64,000 bases of DNA from Theropithecus gelada (Eukaryota > Chordata > Mammalia > Primates > Cercopithecidae): positions 130,743,307 to 130,807,306 of the forward strand of contig NC_037669.1 in the NCBI RefSeq assembly GCF_003255815.1. Reading direction: 5' to 3'. Position 1 is the stretch's first letter. Each line of letters starts with the position of its first letter. Under the pieces are notes generated by a model, which ran no database searches, was not told the DNA's origin, and saw only the letters and a program-made list of their open reading frames with translations. This document shows positions 44,924 to 59,900 of the stretch, one piece after another. The translations under genes were made by a program, and so were the position numbers.

Positions 44924-47900
44924 CTAAAAAAAAATACAAAGAGAATAAAATAAATACAAAGTATTTATATGTATACAAAGTATTAAATAAGTATATTTGA
45001 AAATATACAAATATCTACCATTACCATTATTATGTAACTATATTGTATCAGAAGCTCTTGTCTCTTACAGCAGTCATTCAAATTATATTCACTGAACAAA
45101 TGAACTGAATAACTGTATGAATATACTTCCACCACTATAGGAGTGAGCAACTTAAGCGATCAGGCTAGAATGCAAATAATATTAACTGTAATATACAAAA
45201 CAGTATTTTATAAAGTTTTATTTATTGTTTTGCAAGTTTTTTTTCTGTAGAAGTCTGACTAGAGTAGTTGAAAAAACAATTGAAGACATTTATGAGAATC
45301 AAAGCTTAAGATACCAAAATATTCACACTAGGAAGTATACTTATATACAGAACAAATGACTTAAACACTCCTAGAACACCAACCTCTGTAAATGTTGACA
45401 TTTTTTCTAATTGCCTCATCTTCTTCAAGATCTTCAAGAAAATCTTGGTATTGCCTTTAAATAAACATTTAAATATTTCATCAGCAAAAATATACAGTTA
45501 CATTTTCTTCATTTTAAGGACTATGTAGACATACTGCTGTTTCCCACTCACATTTCATGATACAATTTTATATAAACTCATTTTTTTTAGACATTGGCAT
45601 CTTCATCAGTAAAGCCACTTTTTGAATCATTCAATAAACTGTTTTAGAACATTGTCTTCATTTCTGCTTAAATTATTTGAGAAATAACACACTTGGCATC
45701 AATGAGCTGTTTCCTTTTTATCTCAAGCTAGAAGTACTCATCTGCTATTTGTGATATTCATAATGTAATTATTTGTTATAAAGTCATGTGCCACATACTC
45801 TATGATGTTCACACAACAAAATCACCTAATGATGCATTTCTCAGAAGGTATGCCCACTGTTAAGCAAAGTATGACTATATTTTAACTTTTCAAATGAATT
45901 CTTTACATTAACACTACAATTATTAGGTCATAAACCAGGAGATAATTACTAAATCTGTGTTAAATGTCTTTACATCATCTTATACTGATTCCATTAATAC
46001 CTTGATAAGAATCCAAGATTATAATAGTGTGCAAGGATCAATTATGTGATGCCTATTTCTTTACAACATAAAAAGTATTTATCATAAATATTTCCTTTGA
46101 GACAACATAAGAGATTTAAAGAAAAGCGAGACCTCTCATCATCTGTATCCATGTTTTCTCTCTCTCTCGCAAGCTCTTTCAATTTCCAGTTTCTACGACG
46201 CTGACGTTTGGTCCGGTCATAGCTCTTCTTGATTAATACCTGCAAGATAAATACTTGTAAAGTTATAAAGAATGGGAACTATACAGTGAGGCCACAAAAT
46301 TCAGTAAAGCTAAAAAATGACCAAACTAATGACAGTGGTTACACCTCAGGAGAAAGGGGAAGGGATGTTGAGGCAGTGTCAATAGAAAAATTTTAAAATT
46401 TTTCTCCATGTATTTTAACTTTTTATGAGAATGGATTCAAGCATTATTTGTATAATTGTTAAAATTTACTAAAGGTTTTCAGTGATTGAATACTATTTTT
46501 CTTAATAACAAAAACTGCAGTTTTCTTTTAACTCAAACTTCAGCTTTCAGCTACCATTCATATAAATCATTCTGAATATCACAAGTAGATACTTTTTCTT
46601 TCTCTTATTCTCACCAATAAGCATTTACAAAACTATATATAACTTTCACAACGTATCTTAGAATGCTTATAGAATGAAAATAATTTTACAAAACACAAAA
46701 TCTTGTAAGATTGCCATGATCTCCTCTCATGACCTTGTTAGAAATACCTATTTAGACTTACACTCCAACCATGCTGTTATTCCTAATTTATCAACTAATA
46801 AAAGCACAACTGGGCAGGTGGTCGGAGTCCTTGATTTGTCATGGCTCTTTTTTTTTTTTGCTCACTGCTAAAGATATCAATGTTTATTCTAAAAGATTAA
46901 GCAAGTATAGAAGACAGGGTCTTTCACACTAATTTCATTCACTGTTTCTCATGATCCTTAACCTCATCATGTTAGAACAGATTTTTCAGAATTAATAGTC
47001 TTTTTCGAAGACTTGATACTGTGAAGATTATTTTTCACTGACATTTTATTCAGCTTTGAATAACAGCCTTAACTCTAAATGCCTTCTTAACTGAACAATA
47101 TATGTGAAACGAAGTGAGCCTAATAAAAATGAACCTGAATAAATGCTAAATGTCACCATTTTTAGCTGCAAATTTATTTATTTATCTTTTGGAGATGGAG
47201 TCTCGCTCTGTCGCCCAGGCTGGAGTGCAGTGGCGTGATCTTGGCTCACTGCAACCTCTACCTCCCAAGTTCAAGCAATTCTTCTGCCTCAGCCTCCTAA
47301 GTAGCTGGGACTACAGGTGCATGCTACCATGCCCAGCTAATTTTTTATATTTTAAAAGATGGGGTTTTACTGTGTTGTCCAGGCTGGTCTCAAACTCCTG
47401 AGCTCAAGCAATCTGCCCACCTCAGCCTCCCAGAGTGCTAGGATTACAGGCGTGAGCCACCGCACCCGGCTAAATTTATTTTTGCTCTACAGATAATATC
47501 AGGTATTTTGAGAGAGAATGCAAATGTGATTAGAAGAGGAACAAAAAATCACAATAAATCTTGGATTTACCCCACCAAGAAAAATTATTTAAAATGAAAC
47601 CAGGCATGATAGGTGACACCTGTAATTCCACCTACTTGAGAGGCTGAGGTCAGAGGATCACTTGAAGCCAGGAGTTCCAGACCAGCCTGAGCAACACAAC
47701 AAGATCCCGTCTCTACAAAACATTTTTTAAACATTAGCTGGGAGTGGTGGCATGTGCCTGTAGTCTCAGCTACTCAGGAGGCTGAGGTGGGAGGATTACT
47801 TGAGCTCAGAAGTTTGAGCTGCAGTGAGTGACGATCATGACTGCATGCAAGCCTGGGCAATAAAGCAAGACTCCCGTTTCTTTCTTTCTTTCTTTCTTTT

Positions 47901-50900
47901 TTTTTTTTTTTTTGAGACAGAGTTCTGTTCTTGTTGCCCAGGCTGGAGTGCAATGGCACAATCTCAGCTTACTGCAACCTCCGCCTCTGCCTCCCGGGTT
48001 CAGGTGATTCTCCTGCCTCAGCCTCCCAAGTAGCTGGGATTACCAGCATGCACCACCATGCCCAGCTAATTTTTTTGTATTTTTAATAGAGGCAGGGTTT
48101 CTCCATGTTGGTCAGGCTGGTCTCGAACTCCCGACCTCAGGTGATCCACCTGCCTAGGCCTCCCAAAGTGCTGGGATTACAGCCTTGAGCCACCACACCC
48201 AGCCTTCCGTTTCTTTAAGGAAAAAAAAAAAAAAAAAGACTTTTGCTATTATACCTTATCTGCAGTTTCAGAAATCTCTAAATTGATTTGTTATTTTCAA
48301 AAGTGTGAATGAACTCCTACCTACCTCGTACCCCTAAGAGTTACATTCATCCTCTTTAACACAGGAAAAAAGGGAAAAATCTAAAGCCTTACCACATCTG
48401 GAACTCTATCTGAGTTCATTTTGTTGACATGCTCATCATTTAAGTTACAATTGGCCAAATCAAACCTGAAATGTAAACAATGAAAAACTCAGTGACCATT
48501 TACCCTTTGTGTGTAACTTTTTATTTTATGGATATCACCTAAAACTTCCTAAAAATCAAACATTTAATACGCTTCCCACTTTAAAAGTTCTGTCATTTAT
48601 TACACAATGAACATGCTTCTGTAGATGCTGGTAAAGATAATAAGGAACTCCAAGTTTCATTTATAATCAATTATTGTCCACCTTGCCATACATCTGTAAA
48701 AGCAAAACAGACTTACATATCAGTCCAACTTTAGAACTCAATTAGATGCTTCCTTCTAGTTTATTTTAAACAAAACAGAAAAAAACTTCATTCTCTGGTA
48801 AAAGAAACTGAAATCCTAAAAGCAAAAGTAATATTTGAGGATTTAATCAGACACTCACTGATAAGCTCTGATTCAGAAAGAACTGATGTATGCCTTTACA
48901 AGCCTTTGTATAAATAGTTGCCATATCTTAAAAGTGAGTTACCTGATCAGTAGCAAATGCACAATAAAAAACAACCCAATCTGCAAAAGCAGCTCTAAAT
49001 ATGGATATAACCACATAACTTCAAGGTTCAATTAACAAAATATTAGAACAAATTACTCTTTAAGATTATAACCAAAATGGAGTAACTATGGGCTTCTGTC
49101 CAACCCGCAGTTTAATTTAGTTATCAACAATAAAATGAGTTATAAGGTTCCTAAGAACCCTTCGATCTTTTTAGAGTAAGCAATGTTAGTATTTTAGGTA
49201 GTTTTGCTGGTTCCCAAAGGAAATTTGCAATCCCACTTGGCAGTTTAAAATATGAAATAATACAAACCCTAACACCAGGTCTCCGGGATTTAGAAGATGT
49301 CCCAAATGAGTACGACAAAAATACTGTTTATCTGTATTCATTTCAGATGTCTTCTGTACCCAGACTTCCCCGAGGGCATGCTTAAGAGGAAAGAAAATGT
49401 ACTCTTCAATAATCTAAACGTAACTCTAAAAGCATCTCAGAGAAAAGTTAAATACAATATTGATTTTTGGTTTTCTAATTTTTAAAGACAGAAATTTTTT
49501 TTTTATTTTTCTGATACGTGAAACACAGTCAAAATTAACAAATTACTGAATCATGAGTACAGACAGACTCACAAGCAATTCATAAAAATAAATCATTGAC
49601 TTTTTCTAAGATTTTATTCAAGACTTTCATGAAACATTAACAATTTCCCTAAAAATGTATATATATGTAGAATTTTGAAAAGAAATGTCTTCACAGGAAG
49701 ATGGGCCAATATAGGCAGAGTGAACAAAATAAGTGAAAAGGTAGGGGAATCTTAAAGCAAGAAAGTATTCCAAGCAAACTCTTTCTTGACACAAGGGTTC
49801 AGACAAGACAGCCTAGAAATCCTAGTAGTAAACCACTAGAGAAGCCAAATCTTTATCGAATTAGTTTTTAAAGTATCTACTAGTGTAGAGTACAATCATT
49901 CATATATATATATATACACACATATTGCAGAAACAACATCCCAATTTTTAAACTAGAAAACTATTAATTACCTTTCCAACTAAAGTGAGATCAAGAGCAA
50001 AATACTAACAGTTTTAAATAAAATTAAGGAATCTCAAAATAAAGTTATGAAAAGAATCAGTATTTCTTATTGCAGTTGGTCAAAGAAAAAGAAATAAAAA
50101 AAAAAAAAAGAAGAAATAGAGTGGAAGGAGAAACTGAAATAAAAGACAAGTCTCAAACTTAAGAACTGCAAAAGAAAAGTCAATTAATAGGGAAACTAAA
50201 TTTTATTTAACAGGATTTACTTTCTAAATATTAGACTTCTTCTACTTGTAAGAAATTTATTAACCTCTTCTAGCTGTCTTTTAAAAACCAAGAAAATATA
50301 ACATCTAGTTTTCTGTCTGCCTGAGGGGAAGTGGTACTCTACATTTATTATAAATGAAAAGTTTGCCCTTAAGTATATTACCTTAATTTTTAAATAAAAT
50401 GCAGAAAGTCATCTGTCTTCCATTTCCATTGATTTTCCCCAAATTATCACAAGTTATTTTTGTCTCAAGAAGCATTATTAGCTCGCGCACGCACACACAC
50501 ACACGCTTATCCTGGGAGTCTCTAGATACTATTTCACACTAAAAGAAGCCAGACTTTCATCTTTGAAGAAACATTTGATTTCAGATATGGGTTAGAAACC
50601 ATACATGTGATTTTGGAACACCTGAATGCTGTGTTGTGCCAGAAATCAAGGATGCTTTCAAAGACTAGGAAAGTTATGTCAAAACAACAATAGGAACCAT
50701 TCTGAGGGGGCTCCCATTGAAAAAATTTGGGGCAATATGAGGATTTTTAAAAAAAGAAAGTCCAGGCACTCATGTTCATGCCTATAAGGGAGGCAGGAGG
50801 ATTGTTTGAAACCAGCCTGAAAAAACAGTGAGACCGACTCTACAAAAAATTAAAAAATAGAAATTAGACAGGTATGACAGCATGCTGAGGTGTGAGGTGG

Positions 50901-53900
50901 TAGGATCACTGGAGCACACAAGCTCAAGGTCCCAATGACCTATGATCATACCATTGAACTCCAGCTCTGAGAGAAAGAGTGAGACCTTGTGTCTTTAAAA
51001 AAAAAAAAAAAAGGAAAAGAAAAGACGAAGGGAGAGGAGGGGAGAAGAAGAAAACAAAAGAAAATACAGTAAATATATAATACTTATACTTCATGAGATC
51101 ATAATGATAGTCACAGAGACACCACCTGTATGTGTAAGCTAATATTCACCACTGGAAATGACTCCTAGATCAACTCTTTACTCTAAAAATATTTACTAAA
51201 AGAATTAATAATTTATGCATAGGCCAGAGGAGGTGGCTCATGCCTGTAATCCCAACACTTTGGGAGGCCAAGGAAGGAGGACTGCTTGAGCTCAGGAGTT
51301 TGAGACCAGCCTGAGTAACATGGAGACCCCATCTCTACAAAGAAATTAAAAAATTAGCTAATTTTTTATTACCTGGGCATGGTGGCACATACTTGTGGTC
51401 TCAGCTACTTACAAGGCTGAGGGAGGAGGATCACTTGAGCCCAGAGGCTGAGGGAGGAGGATCACTTGAGCCCAGGAGTTTGAGGCTACATCGAGTTATG
51501 AAGCCACACTGCACTCCAGCCGAAACAACATGGCAAGATCATAATTAATTAAAAGAATGCATGCAGATGAGCATTTCAGGAATGCTACATAGCCCCTAGT
51601 TAATAATGAAAAGCTCTTCTTTAAGAATGACAGCTAATAAATGTAGAATACAAATAGAAAATGCACGATTCTGTAACCCTAAATAAAATAATTAATTTAC
51701 GGGCAAGAATTATCAACAGACGCTAAAGCCAGAAAAAAAAAAAGAGAGATAACAGGAACTCAATACTTGCATATTATTACAGTATTAAGCCACAGATTGC
51801 TTGCTGGTCAAAAGGAAAAAAAATCCTAACATTACAACGGAGGAATCTATCGCTATGTTAACAAGTGAAACAGTCAGACATTACTTGTCTCTTTTACATG
51901 CATCACCTCTGAACTGTTCTGGCAAGAAAAATTTAACGTAAACTTAACCAAACCTTTAGATCAACTTTCCAGTTTAGAGGAAATACAAGGAATTAAGAAG
52001 CAAGTTAAATGGCATCATGAGGAAACAAGATAGATTTAGAAGGTGGAGTATTCTACAAGATAAATGCACTAGTTGTCTAAGGAAGTTGGTATCATAACCA
52101 ATAAAAGAAAAAAGAAGGCGGAGCTGAGATCCGGCCACTGCACTCCAGCCTGGGCAGCAGAGCGAGACTCCATCTCAAAAAAAAAAAAAAAAGACTAAAA
52201 AGGTATAATATTCCCATTTAATATGTGATCTCCAATTGAATACCTGTTTGAACAAGGCATAAAAGACACTTTCGGGACAAATGAGGAAATCTGAATATAA
52301 TAATCCCCCCTTATCCACAGTTTCCCTTTCAAAGGTTTCATCTGCCCACAGTTAATCGCTATCCAAAAATAGGTTGGTAGAGTAGAATTAGACAACTTTG
52401 AGAAAGAGACTACATTCACACAACTTTTATTACAGTATATTGTTATAATTGGTCTATTTTATTATTATCGTTGATCTCTTACTGTGCCTAATTTATAAAT
52501 TAAACTTTATCATAGGTATGTTTGTATAGGAAAAAACAATATACGTAGAGTTTGGTACTACTGTGGTTTCAAAAACCCACTGGGGGTCTTGGAATGATAG
52601 TATCCCCTTGGATAAGAGCAGAATACTGTGTAGACTACATGTTTTATAGGTATGGTAACAATATTTTCATTATGTAGAAAAATATTTCTGTGTGTGAGAG
52701 ATGCACACTTAAGTATTTAGTATTTGGTGATGACTTTTTAAAAGTCAAGATAACCACTACAAAAATAAAGGTCCTCCTCTATAAAAATAAAGCAAAGAAA
52801 AGCCTCTTTTTTATATAACGGAGTAAACATTTAAAAGATTTTCCTACACAAAAGAGAATAAATTAACATTCTAAGTCTAATAATTTCCACAAAGGCCACA
52901 CATTAAAAAGACAAAAAAAAAAAAAGAAAGAACTTTTGTCCTAATGTGGTGCTAAGTTTGGATTCCATACTGTGGAATCACCAACAAATTTTTATTTTAA
53001 AGAGGGACTGAAACAATAATAACTGAGGAAAAAAAAATTCACTGGCAGGTAGGATGTAGCTTACTTTTTTTGATATCATTCCAGCACCTGCAGTACGTTT
53101 TATATCTCGGACTATGCTGCATTCCATCACAATAAACTCCTCTAGCTGTTTGGGATGACATAAACTATTGAAAGGGTGACTCCAGAAAGTGCTCCCATCA
53201 ATATCTGCAACTAAAAATAAGGATAGAACACAAAAACATAAGAAAAACTATATATTTCAGAGTCATCAAATGTATTAACTAAGAAGAAACTGGTAGATGC
53301 CAACTGGGAAGTGGCAGGTCAACAGAACTAGTGTCAACTCACTCCTTAGGGTCATCAATTACTCCTATAAACCAACCACAAACTTCTCAAAGCACAAGAA
53401 AAATATATCAGATGTCAAACATATCTTAAATAGTTACTATAACCAGAATGCCACAGGGCTAAGTGCCTTTTAAATAAGATCAGATCCAATCAGTGGTATA
53501 GTTGTTTCATGTGCTGGCACTTTATTTTAGAAACATATCTGTCATCTTAGCTGCTTAGTTTACGGGAAATAAAGCCTAGTTCTACCAGATAGGTAAAGAA
53601 TGTCCATCTCAATATTGCAAACAGATCTTTAACTTAGGAATCCTAACTGATAAAGATAATGAATGACTTTCCAGAAAAATATCAAAATAAACTCACTTTT
53701 TGCATAAAGGAAACTTATATTACAGAAAATACATGAAAAAGATCAAGTAGAAGATACATCCAAATACTAAGATACCTACTAAAATGTGGTCTTAAAAAAT
53801 AATTTACTCTATAGAGAATGTTAAAAAATGATCTACAGTAATAACAAAATCAGCTAAAATTCATATTCAAATTAAATGTTCCAATGGGCCACAAAAAGCC

Positions 53901-56900
53901 AAATGTTCCAAAATTTAAAATAACTGCTAGACACCAAATTTTGGCAATGGACTTAATAGTCCCAAAAATTAAATGAGGTAAGTAAATCAATTTCAGGCTG
54001 GAGGTGGTGGCTCACACTTGTAATCCCAGCACCTTGGGAGGCCAAGGCAGGGAGATTACAAGGTCAGGATTCGAGACCAGCCTGGCCAACACAGTGTCTA
54101 CTAAAAATACAATAATTAGCTGGGCGTGGTGGTGGACGCCTGTAATCCCAGCTACTTGGGAAGCTGCAGCAGGAGAATCGCTTGAACCTGGGAGGCAGAG
54201 GTTGCAGTGAGCCAAGATTGCGCCACTGCACACTAGCCTGGGCGATAGAGCTAGACTCCATCTCAAAAAACAAAAAAAGTCAATTTCAGTAAAAATCAAT
54301 GGAATAAACCAGTAAATATGTAAAAGTTAACAGAATTGTTTCTTTAAATAAAAAATACAAGAGTAACTAATCAAAGTCTTGTATTTCCACAGTGTTTTGT
54401 ATTAAACAATAGCACAAATTTTAACTAACGTTTCAAAACAATATTAGCAAGAATGCCTGAAAAACTAACAACACGAATTATTATTGTTCATCATACAGAA
54501 CAAAATTGTCAAGGCAAATCATTTCCAGAATTTACCTTGTAGGGTGTTTGGATCAATGAGGTGAATGGCACTGGTTACTCGAATACACACACAAATCTGG
54601 TTCATATTTCCTAGGCTTTGTGCCAGTTTTGGAGACAGACAGACAACATTATCCTAGGCATAAGAACTAACATTTAGAATGAGGCATATCCTAAATAACA
54701 GTTCAATAAACACCCAATCCAATTGCACTTGATCAACCAAAACGTTATTTTCAATTTACCAATCAACAAAGAGACTAAAGAATCAGACCTTAATTATGAC
54801 AGGCATTTTGTCTTAATAAAAATGCTTTAAAAAAAATCCTGGCTGAGCACGGTGGCTCGCTCCTATAATTCCAGCAATCTGGGAAGACAAGATGGGAGAA
54901 TCCCTTGAGGCCAGGAGTTCAAGTCCAACCTGGACAATATGGACACCCTGTTTTCACATATATATATATATTTTAATTAGCCAAACATGGTGGTACATGC
55001 CTATGGGCCTAGCTACTTGGGAGGCTGAGGTGGAATGACAGCCTGGGCCCAGGAGGGCGAGGCTTCAGTGAGCTGAGGTGGTGCCACTGCACTCTAGCCT
55101 AGGTGACAACAAAACTGTGTCAAAAAAAAAAAAAAAAAAGAAAGAAATCCAGGGCCTATTCGCCAAGCTATTATTATTTCCATTTTACTGCAGTGTAAAT
55201 GCCTCATCACTCTACATGTTAATACAGCGTACATTCTAAACAGAGTACTATAAACATCAGGAGGAGAGTGATTCTATAAATCCACCTGTGACTTCTTTCA
55301 ATCTCCATTAAAAATAAACTTCAAAGGAACATATTTCTCTTACATGGCTACATGTGCCAATATACAATCAAAGATTTAAGCCCAAAAAAGTCACGTATTC
55401 ATTTATATTGGGAGACATGAAGCAGCAACATATGTTTTTAAACTGAATTAAAATACAAAAAAGATCTGAGTTATATTTTAAGGTGTATCTATTCACAATC
55501 ATAACAGCTATTAGTCCAGTCCTTGTTTTTTAATACATGAGTTTCCAAAGATAAACAAATATACTTTTTTACATAGTGTAAGACATATGTTAACTTTTAC
55601 ATGTGTAAAACTCAGTTACACAAGGCCTAAATATGCCCTCACACCTAAATTCATATTGCTCAAGCTTTGTATCAGGGAAACATTCACTGTTTTAAACCAG
55701 AGGTTGGCAAAATGCCACCCTCAGGACAAATCTGACCCAACATCTGTTTTTGTAAATAAAGTTTTACCGGAACATAGCCCTGACATTCCTTTACATATTA
55801 CCCATGCTACTTTTATACAACAATAGCAAAGCTGAGTAGCTGCAAAAGAGATTATACGGCCTAAAAGTTAAAAAAATTTACCATCTGGCTCTTTACAAAG
55901 AAAGTTTGCTGACCCTATTTTAAGCTATCATTTCATCCCTAGTACATACTATAAAACAGCAATAGCAGCTTTAAAGCTTTAGAGACACAGACCTGGGTGC
56001 AAATCCTAGCTTCATCATTTTGTGATCATGTAACTTTGGGCAAATTGTCTAACCTCTTCAAACTTCAATTTCCTCGTCTTCAAAATGATATAGCTTACCT
56101 CAGTTATTATGAGATGAGAATGAGGTGAAAGACACTAAAGTATCTACATTAACTTTATGCAGAATGGTCATAATAAATAATGGCAGTTATTATTAGTGGT
56201 TTAATACTGACATATAAATTCTTACATGGCAGAGACCTATAGTTATACAATCCTCAGTACACAGCCTTCTATACAATAGATGCTCAACAACTATTTATTG
56301 AATTGTAATTCGTATATTTTTTGAAGCAGAGTTTTATCTTAGTACAATAAAATGAAATAATCTACATTTTAAATGTTTTATTCAGCTTATGTTTTAAAAT
56401 CATAAAAATGATTTTATGATCTCATTTTCACATTATCCCAATATTCTTTAATTTCTTGCCAAAATTTAGTTTGTATATGTTCCACAAAGTGGCTCACTAA
56501 TAATGATTTTAATGTCATTTCTTTTATTCAATTTCACTGAGCTATCACATAGGCTCACGGGATCACAAATTTTAAACAATATGGACTTTTATCAACTGTA
56601 ACCAGGTCTTTTCATTTTAATACACCAAAATAAAAGGCATGTCAATTCATAATTATAAGCATGATTTTTTTAAAAACATATATCTTTTAACAAGGCTGAA
56701 TATGTTAGAAATCACTTAAGGAACTTATTCTAAATTTTTAACCAACCCTAGACGAAAACCAGGAGCTACAAATTACATATACACCAATTAATTAATTGTA
56801 CTCTTTTACAGACATGGATTAAATGAAAAAAAAAAAAAATACCTTGCATACTGGAACAATTTCCACAGAAAAAGTGCTTTTGTAATTGTATGTGTTACTA

Positions 56901-59900
56901 TGGATATCTTGAGAGATCAGTCTTTGTGATGCTTTGTATCTATTAAGAAAAAAGTTAGTAATAATATAAAGACAAAGGTCATTAACTTGTATAGACTCAG
57001 GAATATCAATTTTCATTAAATCAAACCATCATTGTCCAAAGTCTAAAATGGCTTCCTGACGCCTCCTCTGATAAAACCTAGTGTCCTCCACTTGCATTTC
57101 AAAACCTTCACCATTCTGACTAAGCCCTACCTTTTCTACCAAACCTCTAGAACACGCTGTTGGCTCAGACCAATCTACTTTCTATATAGCATTATTGAAA
57201 GTCACACTAATGCCCACTGCAAGTCTGTTCACACTAATAGTACCTTTCAATATAAACTCCAGCTATGAAAATTTCCCGATCTTTGGAGCACAAGTCCTAC
57301 CTCCTCTATGAGTGTGTGGTTAACCCAATATATGCTTCCTGATTGTGTAAGTATCATCTCTACTACAATTTTAAAGAGAAGTTGTCTGAGCCTGAAGAAT
57401 ATATGTGATCCACATCCATTCCCGGGTCCTTAGACTTAGTCACAATCAGGTCCCAAACATACCTACAGGGAACTGTACACTGAAGAAATTCGACCATCTT
57501 CTGAGCATGTTGTTTTGAGGAATAATAAAAATCCAGACCATCTTAAAAAAAAAAAAAAAGCCATATGAAAATAATTATGCAAAATAGAATTCTCCTCTAC
57601 TAACATGACTATATTATACATTATATCTGTTTTAAACAAAATCAAATTATTAGAAAACTCTATTGTAGTCACAACAGATTAGAGATATCACTTAAGACTT
57701 CTTTGGCAAAAAGACAGACAAAATAAATCAGCAAATGAAAATAAAACTCATAATTTTAATTCTAGAAAAAATAAAACTCAAGGCCAAGGGGGACAGAAAA
57801 ACAACAAAGAAAGTTTATGAACAGCCGGGTGCTGTGGCTCATGCCTGTAATCCCAGCACTTTGGGAGGCTGAGCCAGGTGGATCATGAGGTCAGGGGATC
57901 AAAACCATCCTGGTGAAACCCCGTCTCTACTAGAAATATAAAAAATTAGCCAGATGCGGTGGCACGTGCCTGTAATCCCAGCTACTCGGGAGGCCGAGGC
58001 AGGAGAATTGCTTGAACCCAACTGGCGGAGGTTGCCGTGAGTCCAGATTGCACCACTGCACTCCAGCCTGGGTGACAGAGCAAGACTTCGTCTCAAAAAA
58101 AAAGAAAGTTATTTTATGTAATAAATGGATTAATCTACCAAGAAGATAACAGGAAACTATCTGAGATACAGAAAACAAAAACTATTAGAAAAAGAAAAGA
58201 AAAAAATTAACACATATTAACACATACAATCATTGTGAAGGACTAGAATAGGACTCTCTCAAAACCAAAATGATAAAATTGACAAAAAATAGTAACAATT
58301 CACAGAACTTGAATAACCAACTATCAAGGTCGAGTTAACTGAGATTATAGAACACAGTTCTAAGAAAGAATACATATTTTTTCAAACATTCATAAAACAT
58401 TCATTTAAAAAACATGTATTAAGATTTTAAACAGAAAAACAATTTCAACAAATCCTAAACAGTAGAAATTACTAAAGACAACATTATCTCATCACAAAGC
58501 AGTAGCACTAGGAATCATCGAGAAAGGAATAGTCAAAGGCAAACCTACCTAGCTGAGAAATATTAAACATATTCTTGCAAATAACTCATCTAAATACAAT
58601 TATCAAAACAGCCAATACTAAAAGTACCCAGAATAGCCAAAACAATTTTGAAGAAAATGAACATTACACACTTAATATCAAAACTCACTAACTTTAGTAA
58701 GTATTCAAGACAGCATGGTACTAATATAAGGATGGATATATAGATCAATGGGAGTAGACTTGAGATTCTAGAAATAAACCATTACATTTACAGTCACTAG
58801 ATCTTTGACAGAAGACCCAAGGCATTCACTGAGGAAAGGACAGAGTTTTCATTGGGACGAAGAATATCCACACAGAAAAATATGAGTTTAGACACTTATC
58901 TCACACCCTGCACAAAAATTAACTCAAATAAGACCTAAATATATAAGACCTAAACTATAGGGGAAAATCTTTGTGACCTTGATTAGACAGTTTTTAAGCA
59001 TAACCCCAAAATCACAATTAAAAGAAAAAACTTGATAAACTGGACTTCATCAAAATTTAAAACTTTTGCAATTCAAAGGACACCATTAAGAATATCCGGT
59101 GTGAATTTTCTCCTACACACTAGGAGAAAATATGTGCATACCATATATGCAGTAAGAGACTTGTATCCAGAATATGCTCAACATCATTAGTCATTAGCAA
59201 AATGGAAATTAAAACCACAATGAGATACCACTTCATACCACCCTCTAGAATGGCTATAAACAAAAATATAGTAACAAGTGTTGAGGGGGATATGGAGAAA
59301 TATTGCTGGCAGGAATGTAAAATGGTACAGCCACTCTGAAGCAGTTTGGCAGTTTCTTTATATTAAACATAAATTTACCATATGACTTGGTAATTCCACA
59401 CCTAAGTATGTACCCAAAAGCATGAAACAGCTGAGGTCAAATAAAATACACAATGGGCAGTGGAAAAAGGTAGCTATAAGTACCAGCTACAGACCCATTA
59501 TGGTGCTCAGAAGAAAATTTATGACCTTAAACATATTTACTAGAAATTAAAAATAAACTAAGCTTTCAATTAATTAAAACAAAACAGAACTAAAGAGAGT
59601 TGAAGGGATTAGTGTTAAAAACCAAAATTGAGAAAAAGATTGTTTAAAATAAAACTAAAAATAGTGTTTTGAAAAAGCATAATAGATAAAAGTTGCAAGT
59701 CTAAGGTGAGCTGAGTAGAAAAAGAGAAAAGATAAACATTAGGAACAATAAAGAAGACATAACTACAGTTACAGATGAGATTTATTACATTTGTTCAATT
59801 TTATACCAAGAATCTAAAAAGCTAGATGAAATGTTTTTTCTTGGAAAAGGGTATTAAAATTGACTCAAAGGGTAGAATACTCGAGAGGTGAATATCATAA

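Noticed and set aside
49297..49485. Plus-strand ORF in an NMD3 intron
   Set aside because: It is antisense to the NMD3 exon encoding residues 340-377; the minus strand is the coding one.
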